Source: Streptomyces sennicomposti
GTDB lineage: Bacteria > Actinomycetota > Actinomycetes > Streptomycetales > Streptomycetaceae
Direction of reading: 5' to 3'
Length of the DNA: 64,000 nucleotides
Assembly: GCF_019890635.1 (NCBI RefSeq)
Contig: NZ_JAIOAB010000033.1
Location: forward strand, 1-64,000
Shown here: in pieces, positions 44,010-53,061 of the stretch
Position numbering within the stretch: position 1 is the stretch's first letter
Layout: each line of letters starts with the position of its first letter
Translations under genes and position numbers: made by a program
Notes under the pieces: model-generated
What the model saw: the letters and a program-made list of their open reading frames with translations, nothing else
Told to the model about the DNA's origin: nothing
The model's database searches: none

Positions 44010-44714
44010 CTACAGCCCGGCCCTGCCGGTGGCCCAGTACGGCCTCGTGGTGATGGCACGGCGCGGCAGGTTCAGGCCGTCGGTGAGCACCCGGCGCTGA
44101 CGCTGGATCGACTGGGCGTGGCCCAGCAGCACGGCGCCGTCGAGGTTTCCGAGCTCGTCGTTGCCGACGGCCCGTTCGAGCCAGGACTGCAGTGCGTCGC
44201 CCGGCGCTTCCGCGGCGGGCAGGAAGCGGTACCGGGGCCAGCGGTCGGCGAGGGGCTCGACGGCGTCCGCCGGCACCTCGACGGCCACGATCGGCGCGTC
44301 AGCGCCCTGGGCACAGGCGTCGAGGGTGCCGAGGGCGCAGCCGTCGCCGAGGTAGAGGAGGCGGGTTCCGTGCTCGCGTAGCGGCCGGTGGCGCCCGGCC
44401 AGCACCGTCGTGCGGCTGCCGACGCGCAGCCGGCGCATCCACGTCGTGCCGGGCCCTTCGGCCTCGGTGGCGACGAGGATGCCGATGCGTTCGGGGTCCG
44501 TGACGCCTACGGTCCGCACGGTGTAGCGACGCCCCTGAGTAGGCGTGGCGCGAATCTGTATCTCGTGGCCGGGATGCCAGCCGCCGGGCGGCGGCTCGGC
44601 GTGCATGTCCAGCTCGAGGAAGCCGGGGGCGGGCTCACCGGCGTCGAGCAGGTGAGCCGGCCGCCCCATGGCGGATTCGACGAGATCGCCGATGACGGCG
44701 GGCGCTCGCGGCAT
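44010..44714 (-). CDS. Siderophore-interacting FAD/NAD(P)H protein
   Basis: A 234-residue SIP-family flavin reductase. FAD-domain motifs include ELDMHAEPPPGGWHPGHEIQ and RRYTVRT; the SIP domain has YLGDGCALGTLDA and WPRYRFLPAAEAPGD. SIP enzymes release iron from ferric siderophores by reduction. Here the gene sits between a TetR regulator and a monooxygenase, so it might supply reducing power or iron to that unit. It seems slightly short for the family. Confidence 0.82.
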   Translation of the reverse strand: MPRAPAVIGDLVESAMGRPAHLLDAGEPAPGFLELDMHAEPPPGGWHPGHEIQIRATPTQGRRYTVRTVGVTDPERIGILVATEAEGPGTTWMRRLRVGSRTTVLAGRHRPLREHGTRLLYLGDGCALGTLDACAQGADAPIVAVEVPADAVEPLADRWPRYRFLPAAEAPGDALQSWLERAVGNDELGNLDGAVLLGHAQSIQRQRRVLTDGLNLPRRAITTRPYWATGRAGL

Positions 44715-44781
44715 GAGGGATCCCTCTCTCTTCGGTAGGTCCTGGTCTCTTCGGTAGGCCCTGGCGGTGCCGGTTAGTAAA

Positions 44782-44820
44782 CTACACCGTGCAGTGCAGT
44801 GAGTAAACCGCACAGTGTAG
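44782..44820. promoter_or_regulatory. TetR operator candidate
   Basis: CTACACCGTG (44782-44791) and CACAGTGTAG (44811-44820) form an inverted repeat with one mismatch. GTAAAC also occurs before and inside it. It lies in the divergent promoter between the SIP and TetR genes, ending 20 bp before the TetR start. Confidence 0.6.
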
Positions 44821-44840
44821 AGTTGCCCCCGGAGGTGCCA

Positions 44841-45491
44841 GTGAACTCTTTCGCCAGGGAGAAGACGGTGCGCGAGGGGTCCCCGGAGAAACGGAAGGCG
44901 ATCCTCGCCGCCGCCCGAGACCTGTTCGTCCGCGAAGGCGTTGACCGCGTCAGCATGGATGCCGTCGCGACCCGCGCGGCCGTCTCGAAACGCACCGTGT
45001 ACGACTACTTCGGCGACAAGCGGCGCCTCTTCCTGGCCATCCTCTCCGACGTGTCGGAGTCACTACTGGCCACGGGACGCCGGGCGATCGAGGAACACCT
45101 CCCGGAAGACGCACCGATCACGACGGTGCCGCAACTGGAAGCGGCGTTCACCGCGCTGGCGATCGACCTCGGCGCAACGGTCGTCGGCTCCGCCGACTTC
45201 TCCGCCGGGTTCGCCCTCGTCGCCCAGGAGCGTCTGCGGACACCGACGACCGAGGACGACATCGAAACGGCGCCGATGCAGGCAGCACTCGCGGACCGCA
45301 TCGCCCACTTCGCCGATGCCGGACTCCTGGACACGGACAACCCACGCCTGGCCGCCGACCACTTCGGCGCCCTGACACTCCTGTTGGCCTACGAACGCCA
45401 ACCGGTCCCCGCCAACGCCGACCCTGACCAGATCCGCCAGATCATGATCGACGGAGCCCACGCGTTCATCCGCGCGTACGCCAAGCGCTGA
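44841..45491 (+). CDS. TetR-family transcriptional regulator
   Basis: A 216-residue TetR/AcrR repressor. The helix-turn-helix is clear: AILAAARDLFVREGVDRVSM, VATRAAVSKRTVYDYFGDKR. GTG 44841 is chosen because GGAGG lies five bases upstream. It is divergent from SIP and the monooxygenase, its likely targets. Codon use here is a little less GC-biased than in the flanks. Confidence 0.9.
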   Translation: MNSFAREKTVREGSPEKRKAILAAARDLFVREGVDRVSMDAVATRAAVSKRTVYDYFGDKRRLFLAILSDVSESLLATGRRAIEEHLPEDAPITTVPQLEAAFTALAIDLGATVVGSADFSAGFALVAQERLRTPTTEDDIETAPMQAALADRIAHFADAGLLDTDNPRLAADHFGALTLLLAYERQPVPANADPDQIRQIMIDGAHAFIRAYAKR

Positions 45492-45555
45492 ACTCCTCAC
45501 GAAAATGATCTTTCGGGGACGGCAAGTGTGGTGCCCATCAAAGAGACAGGCTCTG

Positions 45556-46764
45556 TCAAGCGCCGCGTCTCGAGCCGCCGCCGAGGCGCGGTGCCGAGGT
45601 CCAGCGCAGGGTGGGCGGCGCCCCGACCCGTATCCGGGTGGTCCGGGCGCGTACCGCCGCCCGGGCCTCGTCGGCCGGGACGCCGACGAAGGCGAGGACG
45701 TCGAGGACGACCATCGTCACTCCGGTGGCGGCCGCGGCGGTCTCGGCCGCTTCCCCGTCCGCCAGGGCGGGCGCGAGAGCGGCGGCGCCGAGGGCGCGTT
45801 CGGCGGCGCGTTGCCGTACGGCGTGGTCGCCGGGGGCGGCGGCGAGCGAGCGCAGCGTGCGCGACAGCTCCGCGACGGCGGGCGTGAAGTCGGCCCGGCG
45901 GCCGGGGGCCAGGGCGAGGACCGTGCGGGTGAGCGTCAGACAGCTCGCGCCGAGCAGGTCGAGGCCGGCCGCGTACCGGGACTCCCGTTCGACGGGCTCC
46001 CGGCGGCCCCACCACACGGGTGAGCGGCGGGCGGCCGTACCGGCGTCGGCGCGGGCCTCGCCGAGTTCGGCCAGGCGGGCGTAGGCGGCGCGCAGATGCT
46101 CCCAGGTCCACTCCCGCTGTCCGGCGTCGCCGCCGTCCACCGCCCGTACGGTCAGGGCCAGCGCTTCGGCCAGGTCGGCGAGGGTGCCGGACTCGGCGCG
46201 GCGCAGCAGGGCGAGGGGGTGGGCGGGGAACAGCAGCTGGCTGAAGACCAGGGCGACGCCCGCGCCGAGGAGCGCGTCCACGACCCGATTCGAGCCGGCC
46301 TGGATGCCGGTGCCGACGGCGATGACGGCGCTCACCGCCGCCTGGGCCATGGTGACGCGTTCGCCGCCGACCACCAGGGCGGCCAGGATCGCGAGGAAGA
46401 CGGCGAGCGCGATGGTGGGGTAGCCGGGGCCGAGCAGGGCGACGGCCGCCTCGGCGACGAGGACGCCCGCGACGACGCCGGCGACGAACCGCACCGCGTT
46501 CGTGCCGCGCCCGCCGCGCGCGGTGTTCAGCGCGACGAGGGTCGTGATGGGGGCGAAGACCGGCTGATGGTGGTGGATGACGTGCCTCGCGATCCACCAG
46601 GACAGGGTGGCGGCCACCGTCTGCTGCGCGACGGGCCACAGGTTCTCGGTCACCCGCCGGTACGCCGCCCGCACCGCCGCGCCCGTGCGCCCGGCGGCCC
46701 GCGCGATCAGGGCGCGCGGGCGGCGCGGAGCGGGGGCCGGGGCGGGGGCGGGGGCGGGCGTCAA
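45556..46764 (-). CDS. FUSC-family (aromatic acid exporter-like) protein
   Basis: A 402-residue membrane protein. Four to six helices occupy residues 40-180 (QQTVAATLSWWIARHVIHHH, FAPITTLVALNTARGGRG), followed by a cytoplasmic helical region. This matches the FUSC/ArAE exporter family. It appears to start with TTG overlapping the MFS stop (TTGA); the first 15 residues are an Ala-Pro repeat, so a later start is possible. It is last in the order dehydrogenase, MFS, FUSC. Confidence 0.8.
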   Translation of the reverse strand: MTPAPAPAPAPAPRRPRALIARAAGRTGAAVRAAYRRVTENLWPVAQQTVAATLSWWIARHVIHHHQPVFAPITTLVALNTARGGRGTNAVRFVAGVVAGVLVAEAAVALLGPGYPTIALAVFLAILAALVVGGERVTMAQAAVSAVIAVGTGIQAGSNRVVDALLGAGVALVFSQLLFPAHPLALLRRAESGTLADLAEALALTVRAVDGGDAGQREWTWEHLRAAYARLAELGEARADAGTAARRSPVWWGRREPVERESRYAAGLDLLGASCLTLTRTVLALAPGRRADFTPAVAELSRTLRSLAAAPGDHAVRQRAAERALGAAALAPALADGEAAETAAAATGVTMVVLDVLAFVGVPADEARAAVRARTTRIRVGAPPTLRWTSAPRLGGGSRRGA

Positions 46765-48209
46765 CCCCGCTGCCTGATCGCCTCGGGCCTCGGGCCGTGT
46801 CCGAAGCGGGACTGGAGGTCCGCGTCCACCGCGCCGTAGTCGCGGCCCTTGGTCTCGGGGACGAAGCGGGCGACGAAGCCGAGGCCGAGCAGGCAGACCA
46901 CGCCGAACAGCCAGAACGTCTGCCCCTGGCCGATGGCGCCGGCCAGCGGCAGGAACGCCTGGCTGACCACGAAGTTGGACAGCCAGTTGACCGTCGTGGA
47001 CGCGCTCGACCCCACGGCCCGCGCGGACGGCGGGAACACCTCGCCCACGAGCACCCAGAACACCGGGCCGACACCGGCGGCGTAGGCCGCGATGTAGAGG
47101 ATCATGAACACCAGGGACAGCGCGGACGGCAGCGCGACCACGAAGCTCAGCCCGAGCAGCCCCACGGTGACGAGCATCCCGAGCAGCGATCCGAGCAGCA
47201 GTTTCCGGCGGCCGAGCCGGTCCACGAGCCGGATGGACACCAGGGTCATGACGAGGTTGATCACGCCGATGAAGACCGAGTAGAAGATCGAGTTCGAGGC
47301 GGTCAGTCCGGTGTTCTGGATGATGGTCGGCGCGTAGTAGATGATCGTGTTGATGCCGCCGAACTGCTGGATGACGGCCAGGGTGACGCCCACGATCAGC
47401 GCGGGGCGGACGGAGCGCGCGGTCAGGGCGCGCCAGCCCTGACGCTGCGGCTCGCCGTCGCCACTGGTGCGCTGCCGCTCCTCCCGTGTGCGCCGGAACT
47501 TCGCGATCAGCTGGTCGGCCCGCTGCTCGCCGGTCACGGACGCGATCAACTCCCGCACTTCACCGCTGCGGTGGTTGCGGATCAGCCATACGGGTGACTC
47601 CGGGACCAGGAACAGGGTGCCGAGGGTGAGGGCGGCGCCCGGGATCAGGCCGACGGCGAACATGGCGCGCCAGTCGCCGCTGCCGGAGAAGGCGAGATCG
47701 ACCAGGTAGGAGACGAGGATGCCGACCGTGATCATCAGCTGGTTGGCGCTGAGGATCCGCCCCCGGATCTCGGCCGGAGCGATCTCCGAGAGGTAGACCG
47801 GCACCGTCGCGGAGGCCCCGCCGACGGCGAGCCCCAGCACCACCCGGGCGAGGAGCAGCATGCCGTATCCGTCGGCGGACACCGCGACCAGCGTGCCGAC
47901 GACGAACACGGCGCCCTCCAGGGCGAGCGTCCGGCGGCGGCCCAGCCGGTCGGCGACGCGGCCCGCCGACAGCGCGCCCACCATCGCCCCGATCAGCAGG
48001 ACGCTCACGATGCTGCCCTGCTGAGCTGCGGTCAGGCCGAAGTCGCGGGTGATGAAGAGCAGTGCGCCGGAGACGACTCCGGTGTCGTAGCCGAAGAGGA
48101 AGCCGCCGATCGCGATGGTCGCGGCCCAGCGCAGGATCTTCCGTTTCCCGGCGGCGGGGACGGCCTCCAGCGGTCCGCGGACCCCCGGCTCCCTGGTGAA
48201 ACCTTGCAT
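46761..48209 (-). CDS. MFS sugar/H+ symporter
   Basis: A 482-residue, 12-helix transporter of the sugar porter family. Typical motifs are GGFLFGYDTGVVSGAL in helix 1, RVADRLGRRRTLAL, VPVYLSEIAPAEIRGR, RLVDRLGRRKLLLGS and FVPETKGRDYGAVDA near the end. It probably imports glucose, xylose or a similar sugar with protons. GAGGAG precedes the ATG. The glucose-dehydrogenase-like gene upstream on the same strand suggests uptake coupled to oxidation. Confidence 0.92.
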   Translation of the reverse strand: MQGFTREPGVRGPLEAVPAAGKRKILRWAATIAIGGFLFGYDTGVVSGALLFITRDFGLTAAQQGSIVSVLLIGAMVGALSAGRVADRLGRRRTLALEGAVFVVGTLVAVSADGYGMLLLARVVLGLAVGGASATVPVYLSEIAPAEIRGRILSANQLMITVGILVSYLVDLAFSGSGDWRAMFAVGLIPGAALTLGTLFLVPESPVWLIRNHRSGEVRELIASVTGEQRADQLIAKFRRTREERQRTSGDGEPQRQGWRALTARSVRPALIVGVTLAVIQQFGGINTIIYYAPTIIQNTGLTASNSIFYSVFIGVINLVMTLVSIRLVDRLGRRKLLLGSLLGMLVTVGLLGLSFVVALPSALSLVFMILYIAAYAAGVGPVFWVLVGEVFPPSARAVGSSASTTVNWLSNFVVSQAFLPLAGAIGQGQTFWLFGVVCLLGLGFVARFVPETKGRDYGAVDADLQSRFGHGPRPEAIRQRG

Positions 48210-48489
48210 ACGTCGTTCTCCTCGGCTGGGAGCGGCGGCTCGCGGTGTCCGCGCGGAGGCCGTACGGCGTGGGGCGTGGGGGCGTGGGCGCACCTGTGTG
48301 CGTGCCTGTGCGGGGGTGCACATACGTGCGGGCCCAGGCGCCGGTGCTCGGGTGCGGTCCGCCGACGGGTTCCATGCCGAGTCTCGGCGGGTTCCACCGG
48401 ACCGGCCAGCTCCGCCGGTCCGTCGGAGGGACACGGGCCGCGGCACCCGGGACCCGGGACGGAGCGGAACCGGAACGACGGCCACGACC

Positions 48490-49536
48490 TCACGTCCGCA
48501 GATCGACCACGACCTTGACGTCGTCCGGGTTCTTGCGCAGCGCCTGCGCGTAGTCGTCCATGGGGACCTTGCGGGTGATGAGGCGGTCCAGCCAGGCGCG
48601 GTCGGCGGCGGCCAGGGCGCGGGCCGCCTGCTCGTAGTGCCGGCGGGCGGCGTTGACGGTGCCGAAGACGACGGTGTTGCCGAGCACCAGGTGGTTGTTG
48701 GCGTCGTCGGTGCTGACGCGAGCGGGCGCCGAGCCGCCGGAGATACCTGTGAGGCAGACCACCGAGTTCGGGGTGGCGGCCTTCGTGACCTCGAAGACCA
48801 GCGGGCCGTGGCCCGTGCACTCGATCACGACGTCCGGCGCGACGCCCGCCGAACGCACGTCGCCGGTGTGGAAGACGGCGCCCACGTCACGGGCGAGCGT
48901 GCTCTTGGGCGGCCGGTCCTCCCGGTCCAGGACGTGCACCTCCAGCCCCCGCTGCACCCCCATCAGGGCGGCCAGCAGACCGATCGGCCCGGCCCCGGTG
49001 ACCAGGGCGGTACGGGGCCGCCAGGAGGAGCGCGCGAAGATGTGGTCGGTCTGCTCCCACGCCTTGGCCAGCACCGAGGCCGGTTCCAGCAGCACCCCGC
49101 AGTCGCCGAGACCGGGATCGACGCGCACCGCGAACTCCGGCTCCACCCGCCAGTGGCGCGAGCCGTAGCCGTTGCGTTCCTTGATGCCCCGCTCGGTGTA
49201 GCCGCCGTTGCGGCAGAAGTCCCATTCGCCCTGGGAGCACGGGTCGCACGGCTCGGGATCGGGCCGCCGTACGATCCCCACGACATGGTCGCCGGGGGCG
49301 AACCCGCTGTCCGGCGGGGCCTCCAGGACGGCGCCCAGCGACTCGTGCCCGATCACCAGCCGGTCCTGGCCGGGCGGCAGCCAGCCGTAACCGCGCTCGA
49401 CGATGTCGACGTCCGTCCCGCAGATCCCCAGGAGCCGCCCCTCCACCAGCAGGGAGCCCTCCCGCTCCGCGGGCTCGGGAACCTCCTCGACCCGTACGCG
49501 CCCGGGTTCGCCGGGCACGACCGTGATCGCCTTCAT
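48490..49536 (-). CDS. Zinc-type glucose dehydrogenase-like protein
   Basis: A 348-residue medium-chain dehydrogenase. Catalytic zinc residues are seen in GICGTDVDIVERGYG and VIGHESLGAV. The structural-zinc region has CDPCSQGEWDFCRNG, and the nucleotide-binding motif is VTGAGPIGLLAA. NGYGSRHWRVEPEFAVRVDP and LLEPASVLAKAWEQ are typical of the archaeal-type glucose 1-dehydrogenase group. The reaction would be sugar oxidation to a lactone with NAD(P). GGAGG is eight bases before the ATG. Confidence 0.86.
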   Translation of the reverse strand: MKAITVVPGEPGRVRVEEVPEPAEREGSLLVEGRLLGICGTDVDIVERGYGWLPPGQDRLVIGHESLGAVLEAPPDSGFAPGDHVVGIVRRPDPEPCDPCSQGEWDFCRNGGYTERGIKERNGYGSRHWRVEPEFAVRVDPGLGDCGVLLEPASVLAKAWEQTDHIFARSSWRPRTALVTGAGPIGLLAALMGVQRGLEVHVLDREDRPPKSTLARDVGAVFHTGDVRSAGVAPDVVIECTGHGPLVFEVTKAATPNSVVCLTGISGGSAPARVSTDDANNHLVLGNTVVFGTVNAARRHYEQAARALAAADRAWLDRLITRKVPMDDYAQALRKNPDDVKVVVDLRT

Positions 49537-49846
49537 CCGCACCGCCTCCTGCGCCGTCGGCCTCCGGGGACGCGTCCACCACGGGGTACGGGTCCGCTCC
49601 CTGCGGGTACGGGTCCGCTCCCGGGCTCGGGTCCGGGGACAGACCGAGGCTCTCCGCTGCGGAATCGGCCCGCAACCGGACGGCCCGGCGGGCCGGACCG
49701 CCGGGCCGTTCACCGGACGGGCCGGCAGACCGAGGAACGGGGGAGCTGGCCAGCCGAGAAGCGGGGGCGGCAGGCCGAGGACCGGAGGGCCGCCGGGCCG
49801 GGAAATTCGGAGGCCGACGCCGCCGTGCGTCACTAGCATCGGCCGC
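49537..49846. other. Gene-free divergent spacer
   Basis: About 310 bp between the dehydrogenase and NUDIX genes. It contains two copies of CGGGTACGGGTCCGCTCCC-like sequence near 49590 and GC-rich degenerate repeats (GACCGGAGGGCC, GCCGGGCCGG). No clear operator or small gene was found. Confidence 0.6.
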
Positions 49847-50404
49847 ATGACCACGGCCCACCCCGCAGTAGTCGACGTCCTCGCCCGCCACGCACCGGCC
49901 ACCCCGGCGGAACGCGCCGACGCGGACCGGGTGAGGGCCCTCCTCGCGGCGCCGGGCGACCCGTGGGACCGGTCCCGCCCGCTGCACGTCACGGCGACGG
50001 CGGTCATCGTGCATCCGGGCAGCGGCCGGGTCCTGCTGCGCCGGCATCCGCGGCACCGGTCGTGGCTGCTGGTCGGCGGCCACGGCGACCCCGGCGAGGA
50101 CGCCCCGCTCGCCGTGGCCCTCCGCGAGGCGCGCGAGGAGACCGGACTGCCCGACCTGGCCCCCTGGCCGGACGCCGACGTACGGCACCTGGTGATCGTG
50201 CCGGTCCCGGCGGGCCGGCACGAACCGGCCCACGAGCACGCCGACCTGCGCTACGTCCTGGCCACCGGCGTCCCGCAGGCGGTACGGCCGGAGAACCCGG
50301 ACGCCCCGCTGCGCTGGCTGACGCCGCAGGCGGCGCGGGAGACGGTCACCGAGCCCAACATCCTGGCCACGCTGTCGCGGGTGGCGCCCCTGCTGGAGCG
50401 GTGA
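49847..50404 (+). CDS. NUDIX hydrolase
   Basis: A 185-residue pyrophosphohydrolase. The NUDIX box is intact: GGHGDPGED, then PLAVALREAREETGL, giving G-x5-E-x7-REUxEExGU. An N-terminal helical extension of about 45 residues precedes it. The substrate cannot be predicted; candidates include nucleotide sugars, NADH or damaged nucleotides. The start is ATG 49847. Confidence 0.87.
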   Translation: MTTAHPAVVDVLARHAPATPAERADADRVRALLAAPGDPWDRSRPLHVTATAVIVHPGSGRVLLRRHPRHRSWLLVGGHGDPGEDAPLAVALREAREETGLPDLAPWPDADVRHLVIVPVPAGRHEPAHEHADLRYVLATGVPQAVRPENPDAPLRWLTPQAARETVTEPNILATLSRVAPLLER

Positions 50405-50446
50405 CACGCCCCGCCGGGCCGCCCCGCGGGACGCGATGATGGGGCC

Positions 50447-51859
50447 ATGCGCGCCGCCCGTCTGATCCGTATGGCCCTCCTCCTCCAGTCGAGTCCCGGA
50501 CTGACCGCCGCCGCCCTCGCCCATGAGCTGGACGTCTCCGAGCGCACCGTGATCCGTGACGTGCAGGCGCTCCAGGAGGCGGGCGTGCCCGTGCGGTCCG
50601 AGCGCGGCCGGGCGGGCGGCTACCGGCTGGCGCCGGGCCACCGGACCCGGCTCACCACGCTCCGCCCCACCGAGGCCGAGACGCTGTACCTCTCGGGCCT
50701 GCCCACCGCCCTGCGCGACCTCGGGCTGTCGGACGCGGCGGACACCGCCCGGCTGAAGCTGGCGGCCACGCTGCTGCCGTCGCTGCGCACGGCGGCCGAG
50801 TCGTCGGCGCGCCGTTTCCACCTCGACGCACCGGCCTGGTTCCGCGAGCCGTCGTCGCCCGAGCTGCTGCCGGAACTGGCCCGTGCCGTCTGGTCCGACC
50901 GCGCCGTCGAACTGACGTACGCCCGACCGGGCCGCGACGGCGCCCCGCCCCGCCCGGTGACCCGCCGGCTCGAACCGTACGGCCTCGTCCTGAAGGCGGG
51001 GATCTGGTACGTCGTGGGCCGCGTCCCGGAGGAGCGGGGCGAGGGGGCGGGCGGACGCCGGGCCGGGGCGGGGACCGGAGCCGGGGGCGAGGCCGGAGAA
51101 GCGACCCGGGCTGTGGCCGGTACCGGCAACGGCGGCGGCGGCAGTGGCAGGGGTGGTGTCTGGCGTACCTATCGCGTCGACCGCGTCACGGCGCTCTCCC
51201 CCTCCCCCGACGCCGACGCCCCCTTCCGCCGCGATCCGTCCTTCGACCTGGCCGCGCACTGGCGGGCGCACTCCGAGGCGTTCGCCCGGGGGATGCTGCG
51301 CACCACCGTCACCCTGCGGCTGACCGAGGACGGGCTGCGCCGCCTGCCCGCCGTGCTGGACCCGGCCGCCGCCGGCGCGTTGCCGGTCGGCGCGCCGCCC
51401 CGGGACGCCGCCGGGCGGGTCACGCTCGACGTGCCGGTGGAGTCGGAGGACGTGGCCTTCGGGCAGCTCACCGCGCTGGGCGCGGACGCGGAGGTTCTGG
51501 CCCCGGCGAGCCTGCGCGCCCGCTTCCGCGCGTACGCCCGCTCCCTCGCGGCACGCTACGACGCGGAGCCGGACGCGCCCGCACCGCACGACCGGGACAG
51601 GCCCGCCCCGGAGGAGGCCGATCCCGCGCCGGACGATCCCGAGCTGGCCGATCCCGCGCCGGGCAACCCCGGGCCGGACAACCCCGGGCCGGGCGATCCC
51701 GGGCCGGGCGATCCCGGGCCGGAAACTGCGGGACTGGAGGGCACGGAGCCGGAAGCCGCAGGACCGAAGGCCGCGGAACCGAAGGGCGCGGGGCCGCAAG
51801 CCGCAGGACCGGAAGGCGCAGGACCACAAGGCGCAGGACCGGGGGACGCGGGGCCGTAA
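50447..51859 (+). CDS. WYL-domain regulator with repeat-derived tail
   Basis: A 470-residue regulator. The N-terminal HTH_11 motif is ALAHELDVSERTVIRDVQAL (about 23-42). The WYL domain (about 145-260) has RRLEPYGLVLKAGIWYVVG and is split by a Gly/Ala-rich insert (about 204-240). A WCX-like domain follows (about 285-365). The last 100 residues are a low-complexity tail of PGPGDPGP and AGPQGAGP-type repeats, coded by short GC-rich DNA repeats next to the convergent SDR gene. Ligand-binding WYL proteins often control stress or defence genes. Confidence 0.85.
   Translation: MRAARLIRMALLLQSSPGLTAAALAHELDVSERTVIRDVQALQEAGVPVRSERGRAGGYRLAPGHRTRLTTLRPTEAETLYLSGLPTALRDLGLSDAADTARLKLAATLLPSLRTAAESSARRFHLDAPAWFREPSSPELLPELARAVWSDRAVELTYARPGRDGAPPRPVTRRLEPYGLVLKAGIWYVVGRVPEERGEGAGGRRAGAGTGAGGEAGEATRAVAGTGNGGGGSGRGGVWRTYRVDRVTALSPSPDADAPFRRDPSFDLAAHWRAHSEAFARGMLRTTVTLRLTEDGLRRLPAVLDPAAAGALPVGAPPRDAAGRVTLDVPVESEDVAFGQLTALGADAEVLAPASLRARFRAYARSLAARYDAEPDAPAPHDRDRPAPEEADPAPDDPELADPAPGNPGPDNPGPGDPGPGDPGPETAGLEGTEPEAAGPKAAEPKGAGPQAAGPEGAGPQGAGPGDAGP
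51640..51858. repeat. Short repeats within the WYL gene 3' end
   Basis: Degenerate 15-bp units (CCGGGC(C/G)GGGCGATC, then CCG(G/C)AAG(G/C)CGCAGGA) run to the stop codon. They encode the Pro/Gly/Asp and Ala/Gly/Pro tail of the regulator. The convergent SDR gene ends 64 bp beyond. Confidence 0.75.
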
Positions 51860-51922
51860 GCCGCGGGGCCGCAAGCCCCCGGAGCCCTGCGGCCCGGCGC
51901 CCGGCGGCTCGCGGCCGCGGCC

Positions 51923-53020
51923 TCAGCGGTAGTCGTCCGCCGAGCCCGGCTTGCCGCCGAAGACGACGTCCTCGAAGTACGCCATGGCGTCCGGCCGGCT
52001 GCCGTCCACATCCGTCACCCCGTAGACCTTGGCGAGTTCACCGCTGGAGGTGGACCTGCCGTTCCAGCGGGCGGCCCGGTCCGGGTCGGCCGCGAGCGCG
52101 GCCACCGCGCGGGCCAGGTAGGACGGCGACTCGGCGACGGCGAAATGCGGATCGCGGGCGATCGCGTCGCGCCAGGTCTCCTCGGTGACGCCGAAGTGGC
52201 CGAGCATCTGCTCCGACCGGAGGTAGCCCGGCGTGACGGCGACCGCCGTGCCCCCGTACTCCCCGAGCTCCTCGCCCAGCCCGAAGGCGATCCGGATCGG
52301 GGCGTTCTTGGCGAGGTCGTAGTAGAGGTTCTGGCGGTAGCGGCGGTTGAAGACGGCCGTGCCGTCGGTGACCTCCACGAGCAGCGGGGCCTGCGCGCGG
52401 ACCAGCAGCGGGAGGGCGAGCGCCGCGGTGATCACGTGTGAGCGCACGCCGAGTTCCAGGATGCGCAGCCCGTCGGCGAGCGGCGTCTCCCAGCTCTTCT
52501 TGCCGAAGACGGAACCGGCGAGCAGGTGTTCGCCGCCCCACAGATCGTTGACCAGGATGTCGAGCCGTCCCTGCTCCCGGTCGATCCGCTCGACGAGGGC
52601 GCGTACCCGGTCCTGGTCGAGGTGGTCGGTGGGGACGGCGACGCCGGTGCTGCCGGCCGCGGTGACCAGCTCGGCGGTCTGCTCGATGGTCTCCGTGGTC
52701 CGGCCGACCTCGCTGGCGTGCTCGCGGGTGGTGCGGCCGGTGACGTAGACGGTGGCGCCGGCCCGGCCGAGTTCGACGGCGAGCGCGCGGCCGGCCCCGC
52801 GGGTGGCTCCGGCGACGAGCGCGATCCGGCCGGACAGGGGACCGCGCCGGCTGTCCGCGCCCACGTCCTCGCGCTCCACGGGCTCCACGGGTCCCACGGG
52901 CTTGTTCTCCATCCGGTCCATCCGGTCCATCCGGTCCATCCGGCCCTTGCTGTCCTTGCTGGCCTTGCTGTTCTCGCGGTCCTTCTTCGCGGCGTTCTTC
53001 TTCGCGGCGTTCTTCTGCAT
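51923..53020 (-). CDS. Short-chain dehydrogenase with repeat N-terminus
   Basis: A 365-residue SDR. The NAD(P) motif is ALVAGATRGAGRALAVE and the active-site Tyr-x3-Lys is in NLYYDLAKNAP. The catalytic domain begins only near residue 60. Before it lie NAAKKNAAKKD and three MDR units, coded by 12-bp and 9-bp DNA repeats. ATG 53020 has GGTGGA upstream. Later starts at the MDR repeats are possible and would remove most of the tail. Confidence 0.85.
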   Translation of the reverse strand: MQKNAAKKNAAKKDRENSKASKDSKGRMDRMDRMDRMENKPVGPVEPVEREDVGADSRRGPLSGRIALVAGATRGAGRALAVELGRAGATVYVTGRTTREHASEVGRTTETIEQTAELVTAAGSTGVAVPTDHLDQDRVRALVERIDREQGRLDILVNDLWGGEHLLAGSVFGKKSWETPLADGLRILELGVRSHVITAALALPLLVRAQAPLLVEVTDGTAVFNRRYRQNLYYDLAKNAPIRIAFGLGEELGEYGGTAVAVTPGYLRSEQMLGHFGVTEETWRDAIARDPHFAVAESPSYLARAVAALAADPDRAARWNGRSTSSGELAKVYGVTDVDGSRPDAMAYFEDVVFGGKPGSADDYR

Positions 53021-53040
53021 AGGTCCACCGTGCCCGCCAA

Positions 53041-53061
53041 AGGTGACAAAGTACGTCACCT
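53041..53061. promoter_or_regulatory. AGGTGAC-N7-GTCACCT operator candidate
   Basis: A perfect 7-bp inverted repeat, AGGTGAC (53041-53047) and GTCACCT (53055-53061), lies 20 bp before the SDR start and upstream of the divergent isomerase gene. It is AT-rich at the centre. The binding regulator is unknown. Confidence 0.6.

Noticed and set aside
42717..45491. Antibiotic resistance cassette of the tetracycline-oxidase type
   Set aside because: The flavoprotein family is too broad to name a drug; no specific substrate residues were recognised.
45496..45516. Second Zur-like box (CGAAAATGATCTTTCG)
   Set aside because: It resembles a Zur half-site but lies between two converging gene ends, where a promoter operator is unlikely.
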